This document shows, piece by piece, positions 59,001 through 64,000 of a stretch of DNA of 64,000 bases (position 1 is its first letter; each line of letters opens with the position of its first letter). The notes beneath the pieces were generated by a model. The model did not search any database and was not told the DNA's origin. It saw nothing but the letters and a program-made list of their open reading frames with translations. Source of the stretch: Capsulimonas corticalis (GTDB lineage: Bacteria; Armatimonadota; Armatimonadia; Armatimonadales; Capsulimonadaceae). The stretch lies in NCBI RefSeq assembly GCF_003574315.2, contig NZ_AP025739.1:4712001-4776000 (forward strand), given 5' to 3'. Both the position numbers and the translations under genes were made by a program.

Positions 59001-59134
59001 CGCTTGCCGACGCCCGCGCTCACCTGGATGACGCGGCGTTCCATTCAGCCTGGTCACGCGGCCAATCGGAGGCGCTTGGCCGAATTGTCATGGACGCGCT
59101 GGCTTACAGCTTGGATGAGAGATCGAACCCCTAA
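56093..59134 (+). CDS. SARP/AfsR-type transcriptional regulator with NB-ARC-like ATPase and TPR repeats
   Basis: A 1013-residue regulator. The N-terminal winged helix (about 15-100, FPTQKVGALLAMLAFYP, LWPDADLTAARNRLSQALVWLR) is followed by a bacterial transcriptional activation domain (about 108-260). Next is a STAND/NB-ARC ATPase with P-loop GPGGSGKTR (about 306-314) and the LILDNLEHL Walker B. The C-terminal third is a row of TPR units (for example EAGVAESLYHLGITAYREEDF, NALHNLGLIARDNREYELAETL). Such proteins sense a ligand and activate transcription after ATP-dependent assembly. The target is unknown; no biosynthetic cluster is next to it. Confidence 0.9.
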   Translation: METERQAGGPDIWRIELFGGLTASRGDRKIERFPTQKVGALLAMLAFYPRQRHTREELIDMLWPDADLTAARNRLSQALVWLRPQLEPEGVERGSVLIADRVNISLTPSTFTTDTADFEALVKDGQRENGAEARIDILSRAVGLYQGPLLSGYYQDWILDERQRLLDAFLLTLRSLVSLHERAGDSELALTYARKALAADPLQEEAHADVIRLLAESGQSAAALRQFQELKRVLDKELAEEPSPATLALVDRIKQNASTPVAAPIAAPIRTAPLPAPLTRLFGRDEEIERVRQTLISGGARLVTLIGPGGSGKTRLALAAGARVEQDRSGSVVFVALADLDAAPMILAAIAAALRLPADTAGALLDQVMEALAARPFLLILDNLEHLVGGAGSLVRDLLERVSSLTILATSRQRLGLEFEREIAVPPLHIPTGSADPQELLESASVQLFVDRARAVNPDFGVTAANAVAVAQVCERLEGIPLAIELCAAWAQTLTPAQMLEKLERRFDLLVSRRSDITPRHRTLRAALEYSYLQLPSDLQLVYKSVSVFRGSWSLEASESILAGASEQAAASGSSGGLWPALRALTELRERSLIVAEETDTAMRFRMLESLREFASEQLSYAERAALRRAHALCFLQMSEQANSRVAGSDQDRWLATLDLEQENLRAALSWSLETEESNVGLRLAGAMGGYWSVRGTLQEGVDWLERLLALPAHHIDPDVQAKAWSILGYLLWSQGDFAYARTAHEQALELRRGIADEAGVAESLYHLGITAYREEDFPSAKSFLEESLANSQARGDRSGIARVLLNLGNIAYERLQYQEARDFIQQSLEIEQQLGNRRRSANALHNLGLIARDNREYELAETLIQEALAVNRSMLDNYSIANTLANLGAVAAFQGQSERARRLLAEGLKLAYEIGNKHIIAYYLFPMGMLEAESERWANSVYLLSAARRVFEQIGSALGAMDAPRFENTLADARAHLDDAAFHSAWSRGQSEALGRIVMDALAYSLDERSNP

Positions 59135-59137
59135 AGC

Positions 59138-59171
59138 ATGGCGGCTCCGATTTGACGCGAGCCGCCATTTC
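59138..59171 (+). terminator. Terminator after the SARP gene
   Basis: ATGGCGGCTC / GAGCCGCCAT, a perfect 10-bp stem with an 11-nt loop, followed by TTCC and a T/C-rich run. Confidence 0.65.
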
Positions 59172-59328
59172 CATCCTTTCTCCTATGCGGAATTGAAATA
59201 TTTCATATTCGGACCGCGCTTCCAACTTTTCTCATGAAATTGGCGATATTGTCAGTACAGCACTGAAGCAAGCAATCCCCTCATTGCTATTACGTCTTTG
59301 CGATCATCGCCAATCAGGAGGCGCTCAC

Positions 59329-59742
59329 TTGAACCCGAATAATGCCGTCGCTCTTGCGGCGCTTTGCGCGCTTCTGGCCGCAGGCGGCGCGATCGTTCAC
59401 GATTACTCAGAGACGCGCGTCGCCGCGGCGTCGCGTGTTCGGCCATCCAGTCCATCGTCGCTCCCGTGTGTCGCGGAGATGAAACGGCGGTTTATGTCCG
59501 CAAACTGTCCGCCGCTGTCGGAGGAGCTCACGGAGTATCGGTCGCTGTCTGACTGCGCCACGATGGAGCATGATCTGCATGAGCTCCACGCCGTTCAAGC
59601 GACGCATCGCCGGCATGTCGCGATTTTGATCGAGCGCTATGTTGCGGCGCAAAATTATCCCCATCTCGCGCGCCATTCTGCGTGCGCCGCCCAAAAAGGA
59701 GGTCACATCTCTGTGAATAAAAATCAAATCTCGTCCTATTGA
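59329..59742 (+). CDS. Small membrane-anchored hypothetical protein
   Basis: A 137-residue protein starting with TTG; AGGAGG lies about 8 nt upstream and decides the start. The N-terminal NNAVALAALCALLAAGGAIVHD is a signal anchor. The rest is polar with four scattered Cys (PCVAEMKRR, SANCPPL, SDCATMEHD, HSACAAQK), which could form disulphides outside the cytoplasm. I do not recognise the family. It precedes the duplicated prepilin locus and stops 291 bp before it. Confidence 0.6.
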   Translation: MNPNNAVALAALCALLAAGGAIVHDYSETRVAAASRVRPSSPSSLPCVAEMKRRFMSANCPPLSEELTEYRSLSDCATMEHDLHELHAVQATHRRHVAILIERYVAAQNYPHLARHSACAAQKGGHISVNKNQISSY

Positions 59743-59761
59743 TCGCCTCAGAGTAATGTTC

Positions 59762-60236
59762 GAGTTATTTTGGACTAAGCCAGTAGAATACAAATGAAAC
59801 TAGACGCGGATGGACAGAACGCCTCGAACGATTGGGGTGTTTTGTGCGATGGATCCGTATGAATGCTAGTTTTCCTACAATGAAGTTGGAAAATTTAATC
59901 CGCGGCTGACCTGATCTCAGGAGGCTTGAGAGAACAACGTGCTGCCGTTCTCTTTATATAACACTGCTCCCATCTTAACCTCGGATGACGAGCAGGTCTT
60001 CGATGTCTTTTTGACCGCAAAGGAAATTTTCTAATGACGCACCATTCTTTTATCAATCGGCGCCGCGCCGGCTTTACCCTCATTGAGCTGCTCGTCGTGA
60101 TAGCCATTATAGCGATTCTCGCCGCGATCCTTTTCCCTGTCTTCGCTAAGGCGCGTGAGAAGGCCCGCCAGATCTCCTGCTCGTCCAACCTGCGCCAGAT
60201 CGGCCTCGCCACCCTTCAGTACGTTCAGGACAACGA
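59762..60236 (+). repeat. Direct repeat, copy 1 (leader and start of prepilin gene)
   Basis: This block recurs at 60994-61468, offset 1232 bp, without indels. From 59805 to 60164 I see no base difference. Around the presumed promoter one 7-nt block (AAGCCAG versus CGCGTTG) differs between identical flanks. Confidence 0.93.
59805..59954 (+). ncRNA. Structured leader RNA, copy 1
   Basis: On paper the leader forms a three-way junction. P1 is CGCGGAT (59805-59811) with ATCCGCG (59898-59904). P2 is AACGCC (59818-59823) with GGTGTT (59836-59841). P3 is TTTTCC (59870-59875) with GGAAAA (59888-59893). A separate hairpin AGAGAAC/GTTCTCT (59929-59953) followed by T/A-rich sequence lies downstream. The P3 arm TTTTCC could also pair with GGAAA of the ribosome-binding site at about 60022. 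I do not recognise a known riboswitch class. Confidence 0.55.
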
Positions 60237-60801
60237 CGAAACCTTCTTCCCGCTCAACGAGAGCGGTCCCGCGGGTGTCCGTCTATGGGATGGCTATCGC
60301 GACTTCGCCAATAGTAAATTTGATGCAAAGGAAGGCTTCTTACAGCCGTATATGAAGAACACGCAAATCATGGACTGCCCTTCGGCGGCCGGAGCGGTAC
60401 CCATCAGTACGAATTTCGCGACTGAGATTATTACAGCTTACGCGACGAATGGGAATCTCTTCGTCCAAAACCATACCTTGATGTCCGTGACGCTCGCCCA
60501 GGTGCAAGCGCCATCGGACACCATCTTTATGGCGGACGCCGCTGCATTAAATTCGGACGGCACGCTGGGGCGAACGGAGACATTGAATCTCCCCTCCGAC
60601 GGCGGCGGCAATGTCCACGGCCTGCATACCGGCTTTGCGAATGTGCTCTGGGTGGACGGCCATGTGAAGGCAGTCCATCCCACGCCGAATGTGACCGACG
60701 CCGCGACGCTCGCCACTTTTACGGCGAATAACATGGGCAACATCCTGCCGTCGGCGTCGTTAAGCACGGATCCCGACTACTACTTCAAGCTCGATAAGTA
60801 A
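60034..60801 (+). CDS. DUF1559-type prepilin-like protein, copy 1 of a tandem pair
   Basis: A 255-residue secreted pseudopilin. A basic leader ends in RRRAG, then [33 protein letters not shown], the prepilin-peptidase site and N-terminal helix. [22 protein letters not shown] follows. The H-x9-DG motif is [12 protein letters not shown] near residue 200. Residues 1-68 match the second copy; after that the two proteins diverge strongly. AGGAAA lies about 8 nt before the ATG. It belongs to a surface-protein family amplified in this phylum; specific function unknown. Confidence 0.93.
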   Translation: MTHHSFINRRRAGFTLIELLVVIAIIAILAAILFPVFAKAREKARQISCSSNLRQIGLATLQYVQDNDETFFPLNESGPAGVRLWDGYRDFANSKFDAKEGFLQPYMKNTQIMDCPSAAGAVPISTNFATEIITAYATNGNLFVQNHTLMSVTLAQVQAPSDTIFMADAAALNSDGTLGRTETLNLPSDGGGNVHGLHTGFANVLWVDGHVKAVHPTPNVTDAATLATFTANNMGNILPSASLSTDPDYYFKLDK

Positions 60802-60846
60802 AGCGTTTCCCCGCGCTTCAAAGCGGCGTATCTTCTTCCTGCTGCC

Positions 60847-60877
60847 ATGCCCGTCTTTCCACGAAAGACGGGCATTT
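60847..60877 (+). terminator. Terminator between the two prepilin genes
   Basis: ATGCCCGTCTTTC / GAAAGACGGGCAT with a 3-4 nt loop followed by TTTCGG. It should separate the transcripts of the two genes. Confidence 0.75.
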
Positions 60878-60993
60878 CGGTCGTGCGGTCCGCGAGAAAC
60901 GACTATCAGATCATCCGGAAAGAAATTTCCTTCAATTTAGGGCAAAAAAATCCCAACTTTTTTCCGATTATTGACGATGTCACGGAAATATCA

Positions 60994-61468
60994 GAGTTAT
61001 TTTGGACTCGCGTTGTAGAATACAAACGAAACTAGTCGCGGATGGACAGAACGCCTCGAACGATTGGGGTGTTTTGTGCGATGGATCCGTATGAATGCTA
61101 GTTTTCCTACAATGAAGTTGGAAAATTTAATCCGCGGCTGACCTGATCTCAGGAGGCTTGAGAGAACAACGTGCTGCCGTTCTCTTTATATAACACTGCT
61201 CCCATCTTAACCTCGGATGACGAGCAGGTCTTCGATGTCTTTTTGACCGCAAAGGAAATTTTCTAATGACGCACCATTCTTTTATCAATCGGCGCCGCGC
61301 CGGCTTTACCCTCATTGAGCTGCTCGTCGTGATAGCCATTATAGCGATTCTCGCCGCGATCCTTTTCCCTGTCTTCGCTAAGGCGCGTGAGAAGGCTCGC
61401 CAGATCTCCTGCTCATCCAACCTGCGCCAGATCGGTCTCGCCACCCTTCAGTACGTTCAGGACAACGA
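60994..61468 (+). repeat. Direct repeat, copy 2 (leader and start of prepilin gene)
   Basis: Second copy of the block at 59762-60236. Differences seen are a 7-nt block near the promoter, a T/C and an A/T change before the leader fold, and a few mostly synonymous changes after 61396. Confidence 0.93.
61037..61186 (+). ncRNA. Structured leader RNA, copy 2
   Basis: It is identical to the leader at 59805-59954 as far as I can see, with P1 at 61037-61043 and 61130-61136. The presence of the same fold before a diverged gene supports a function for the leader, but recent duplication or gene conversion would also give identity. Confidence 0.55.
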
Positions 61469-62048
61469 CGAAACCTATTTCCCGTATTTCAGCGCACCGT
61501 CTGGTTACCCTGGAGTCATCTTTTGGGATGGCGGCCGCAATTTTATGACCGGCAAGTTTGATACCTCGGTCGGCTTCATACAGCCGTACATGAAGAGCGC
61601 CCCGATTATGGATTGCCCGTCCGCAGCAGGAGCCGTTCCCGTCGACACAAACTTAGGGAACGAGATTTTCGCCGCATATGGTGTCAGCAATTACATCGTA
61701 TTCGGCGGCAGTGCGGGGACTCCGGCGAATCTGTCGCAGTTATCCGCTCCTTCGGATACCATTTTCATGGCGGACGCCGCCCAGTTCAAGAACGGCAGCC
61801 CCGGCGTACTGACGCGATCCGATCACTTCAATGGTCCTGGCGATAACGAGATCCATGGCCTGCATACCGGTTTTGCGAACATCTCTTGGGCAGATGGTCA
61901 TGTCAAGGCGATGCGTCCCACGCCTCCGACGGCCGACGACGGCGCTGGAAATACCGTGGCTATGTATGTTTCTAATGGCCTGGGCAGTATCATTCCGCCG
62001 TCATCGGTAAGCACCGACCAAGAGTATTATTACAAGCTTCAAAAGTAA
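61266..62048 (+). CDS. DUF1559-type prepilin-like protein, copy 2 of a tandem pair
   Basis: A 260-residue pseudopilin with the same first 68 residues as copy 1 (RRRAG / FTLIELL site, then a shared helix), and H-x9-DG as [12 protein letters not shown]. The middle part differs (for example [18 protein letters not shown] against [15 protein letters not shown]), while short anchors such as [11 protein letters not shown] and [11 protein letters not shown] are kept. The second copy has its own leader and start region, and terminator 60847-60877 lies between. Confidence 0.93.
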   Translation: MTHHSFINRRRAGFTLIELLVVIAIIAILAAILFPVFAKAREKARQISCSSNLRQIGLATLQYVQDNDETYFPYFSAPSGYPGVIFWDGGRNFMTGKFDTSVGFIQPYMKSAPIMDCPSAAGAVPVDTNLGNEIFAAYGVSNYIVFGGSAGTPANLSQLSAPSDTIFMADAAQFKNGSPGVLTRSDHFNGPGDNEIHGLHTGFANISWADGHVKAMRPTPPTADDGAGNTVAMYVSNGLGSIIPPSSVSTDQEYYYKLQK

Positions 62049-62057
62049 CGATTACCG

Positions 62058-62086
62058 CCGGCGCGGCGACTTATTCGCCGCGCCGG
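62058..62086. terminator. GC-rich hairpin after prepilin copy 2
   Basis: CCGGCGCGGCGA / TCGCCGCGCCGG, a perfect 12-bp stem with a 5-nt loop but no T-run. It may act with Rho or as an mRNA 3' stabiliser. Confidence 0.55.
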
Positions 62087-62130
62087 AACCTCGATTGAAG
62101 TTGTAGCATATCCTCGAAAGCGTACTTATC

Positions 62131-63357
62131 ATGAAGACTTCCATGTCCAACCATCACGTCACGGCCTTACTTGCCGGGCTAGGACTGCTTGCGACTGTTC
62201 CGCTGGCGCATGCCGCTGAGCCCGAGAAATATCAGACAATCTCCGCTAAGACGATCCAGTGTGATGAAACGTCATTTCGCGCGGATTCGGACGGTAATCT
62301 CCAGCCGAAGATCAAGTTTCATGTCACCATCGAAGGCCCGAAGCATGTTCGCATCGACGCGTCCGGGATCGATGACCCGAAGCCGGCGTTTTATGTTTAC
62401 AGCGGCGCGAAGGAGTACGAGTATATCGGCTCCGACAGCAGCTATCGTATCTTTGACGGGCCGACGGACAGCGGTTCGGCTTCGGCGATCCGCAATCTTT
62501 CGTGCGTCGATTTCATCTTGAAATCGGATCTCAACGACAAAGTGGATGACGGCGTCAAGCGGACCATCACGAAGGTTACCGTCGATGGAATGCCGATGAT
62601 CCTGCGCACCGATTCTCGGGGACCATCCAAGGACAAAGAGGGCGTGGATACCATCTATGAAGACTGCCTTTGGTATCACGCGGATACGCTGCTGCCGTAC
62701 AAGCGAACCGGGTTTATGGTGCAGGGCGACAAGCGCACGCCGACCCTGGGCGTGGAGTATACGAACTACGTCCTCAACAAACCCGTGGCCGCGACGAAGT
62801 TTGTTTGGGCGCCGCCTGCCGGCGCCAAGGAATTCGTCATGCATACCCCTCCCGCTCCGCTGGCGGCTGGCGTGACGGCTCCGGATTTCACGGCGATCTC
62901 GCCCGACGGTAAGCAAGTTAAGCTGTCGGACTTCAAGGGCAAGCCCGTCATCCTCGATTTCTGGGCGACCTGGTGCGGCCCCTGCCAGGCGGCCATGCCG
63001 CATCTGGAGAAGATTTACCAGCAAGTCAAAACCAAGGATGTCGTTATCCTCGCCGTTTGTGTTTGGGACAAGAAGCCCGACTATGAGAAGTGGGTCACGA
63101 AGAACATCGGGAGCAAATATAACTTCCCGGTCGCATTCGATCCCGCCGGCACAACGGACGGCGCGAGCATTGCCGGCAAGCTGTACCAGGTCTCCGGCAT
63201 CCCGACACAATTCGTCATCGATAAAGACGGCAAAATCGCCGCAGTCAGCGTCGGATACGACGAAAGCAAGCATGTCTTGGAAGATGCTCTCGGAAAACTC
63301 GGCGTCACCGTCGCGATGGCGGACGCCCCCGCGATTACTGTCGCCGCCAAGCCCTAG
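62131..63357 (+). CDS. Exported TlpA/ResA-like thioredoxin-fold protein with an N-terminal lipoprotein-sensing-type domain
   Basis: A 408-residue exported protein. Its signal peptide ends in PLAHA (about residue 28). The N-terminal half (30-250) is beta-rich with TFRADSDGNLQPKIKFHVTIEG-like strands, similar in layout to LolA/DUF2092-type domains attached to some TlpA proteins; that is a weak match. The C-terminal half is a thioredoxin fold with AAGVTAPDFTAISPDGKQVKLSDFKGKPVILDFWATWCGPC (active site WCGPC near 279-283) and a cis-Pro loop SGIPTQFVIDKDG. It probably acts as an envelope thiol-disulphide reductase. Confidence 0.88.
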   Translation: MKTSMSNHHVTALLAGLGLLATVPLAHAAEPEKYQTISAKTIQCDETSFRADSDGNLQPKIKFHVTIEGPKHVRIDASGIDDPKPAFYVYSGAKEYEYIGSDSSYRIFDGPTDSGSASAIRNLSCVDFILKSDLNDKVDDGVKRTITKVTVDGMPMILRTDSRGPSKDKEGVDTIYEDCLWYHADTLLPYKRTGFMVQGDKRTPTLGVEYTNYVLNKPVAATKFVWAPPAGAKEFVMHTPPAPLAAGVTAPDFTAISPDGKQVKLSDFKGKPVILDFWATWCGPCQAAMPHLEKIYQQVKTKDVVILAVCVWDKKPDYEKWVTKNIGSKYNFPVAFDPAGTTDGASIAGKLYQVSGIPTQFVIDKDGKIAAVSVGYDESKHVLEDALGKLGVTVAMADAPAITVAAKP

Positions 63358-63404
63358 CGGCGAGAGCGCATTTTATTGAATTATGGATGAGCATCACGCC
63401 TATT

Positions 63405-63629
63405 ATGAAAGTTACTTACGATTCTCAATCGGATCGTGTGCGCATTCTCTTTAGCAATGCGCCCATCGAACGCAGCGCCGCCGAGGCGGCCGGATTAACC
63501 CTCGACTACGATGACAAAGGCCACGTTGTGGGATTGGAGCTAGCGCAGGCCTCTCTGCGCATGCACGATCCCCGCGCCGTGGAGTTCGTGGAGGAAAGCG
63601 ACGCCATCGCCAACGAAGGCGTCGCCTGA
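63405..63629 (+). CDS. DUF2283-like small protein
   Basis: A 74-residue protein. MKVTYDSQSDRVRILFSN, GLTLDYDDKGHVVGLELAQAS and a C-terminal helix fit the small DUF2283 family, whose function is unknown. The family usually starts MKITYD, so the ATG at 63405 is preferred over 63387 even though neither has a clear ribosome-binding site. It lies 48 nt after the TlpA-like gene and may be cotranscribed. Confidence 0.75.
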   Translation: MKVTYDSQSDRVRILFSNAPIERSAAEAAGLTLDYDDKGHVVGLELAQASLRMHDPRAVEFVEESDAIANEGVA

Positions 63630-63665
63630 TCTTCGCTGAGCTCTTACCTCAAGCCACAACACCAC

Positions 63666-63696
63666 AACGCCCATTTCTTTTTCAGAAATGGGCGTT
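63666..63696. terminator. Hairpin between convergent genes
   Basis: AACGCCCATTTC / GAAATGGGCGTT with a TTTTTCA-type loop. T-runs are absent on both sides, so termination efficiency is uncertain. It lies between the DUF2283-like gene and the convergent partial gene. Confidence 0.6.
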
Positions 63697-63739
63697 GCGG
63701 CGTTGTATGAACCAACTCTTGCAAGCGAAGACGTTCGGA

Positions 63740-64000
63740 TTATCGATCGTTTAGCTTCACCCAAGTCACGCCGTCTTTCAGCGCGATCGGGTACGCTCCG
63801 TGCTCCAGCGCCGGCGTTTCCGAGGGGTGGTAGGCGCCGACACCGGAGATCTTTGCCGGCTGCTCGATTAGAAGCCGCGCCAGCGGAGTTTCTTTGGTTT
63901 TGGGGACGAGACCGATCCGCACGGCGTTAGTTTTGGTGTTAACCTCGACTGTGTCGAACGCGCCGGCGTCGAGGGTGAGCCAGAGACCGCGCGGAGCGAT
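63740..64000 (-). CDS. C-terminal part of an unrecognised protein, cut by the window edge
   Basis: The frame is open to the right edge and stops at 63740, so about 86 C-terminal residues are visible. The piece has beta-strand-like text (RGLWLTLDAGAFDTVEVNTKTNAVRIGLVP, then LIEQPAKISGVGAYHP and DGVTWVKLND). It resembles the beta-sandwich ending of large secreted glycoside-binding or DUF5695-like proteins. That is a guess from composition. The start lies beyond 64000. Confidence 0.5.
   Translation of the reverse strand: MAPRGLWLTLDAGAFDTVEVNTKTNAVRIGLVPKTKETPLARLLIEQPAKISGVGAYHPSETPALEHGAYPIALKDGVTWVKLNDR

Noticed and set aside
59805-59904. c-di-GMP (GEMM) riboswitch identity for the prepilin leader
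   Set aside because: The leader lacks the conserved GEMM core segments that I know, so it was reported only as an unassigned structured RNA.

Overview
The window looks like a chromosomal segment of a GC-rich, diderm member of Armatimonadota, probably close to Capsulimonas. This is inferred from three DUF1559-type prepilins (FTLIELL leader plus a C-terminal H-x9-DG motif), an LptD-like outer-membrane protein, a futalosine-pathway MqnD-like enzyme beside cytochrome bd, and a cyanobacterial-style R3H AAA ATPase. The 16S gene inside the window would settle the taxonomy.

Layout. 1-2.3 kb: end of an operon with a PqqD-like protein and a minimal MacB-like ABC exporter. 2.4-12.9 kb: pdxT with a beta-propeller gene, a secreted protein, a K+ channel, an ABC-F ATPase, two tRNAs (Arg-CCT, Ser-CGA), a LysM/G5-like protein and two tandem S41 proteases, one of which has lost its catalytic dyad. 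13-17.5 kb: R3H ATPase, tmk, a DarA-like c-di-AMP receptor and holB. 17.5-30 kb: a perfect 70-bp inverted repeat, glutamate synthase large subunit, small enzymes, a prepilin, a broken acetyltransferase, MqnD, and cydAB behind a Rex/CRP-like palindrome. 29-41 kb: two SDRs, a TetR regulator with an operator-like palindrome, an acyltransferase, LptD-like protein, a CPT-like kinase, CCA-adding enzyme, DedA and an AT-rich CBM6 protein. 41-47.5 kb: prkA, an M50 protease, yeaH and spoVR. 47.6-49.6 kb: HEAT-repeat and macro-domain proteins. 49.6-56 kb: a complete 16S-23S-5S operon with four tandem promoters, a long leader, and matching 16S and 23S processing stems. 56-64 kb: a SARP/AfsR-type regulator, a duplicated prepilin locus, a TlpA-like protein, a DUF2283-like protein and a partial gene.

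Expression signals. Both Shine-Dalgarno starts and apparently leaderless starts occur. Five genes (4418+, 6542-, 18215-, 36867+, 56093+) have a -10 box ending only 6-8 nt before the start codon. Large inverted repeats sit in three intergenic gaps.

Most interesting region. Two adjacent prepilin genes (60034 and 61266) share a 5' region with no visible base difference over about 360 bp, from the leader into the signal peptide, while the rest of the proteins has diverged. The leader folds on paper into a three-way junction closed by CGCGGAT/ATCCGCG, one arm of which could also pair with the Shine-Dalgarno region. This is the best candidate here for an undescribed regulatory RNA. Other notable points are the pseudoprotease beside an active CtpA, the quadruple rRNA promoter with twin GNRA hairpins in its leader, and the M50 protease inside the prkA-yeaH-spoVR operon.
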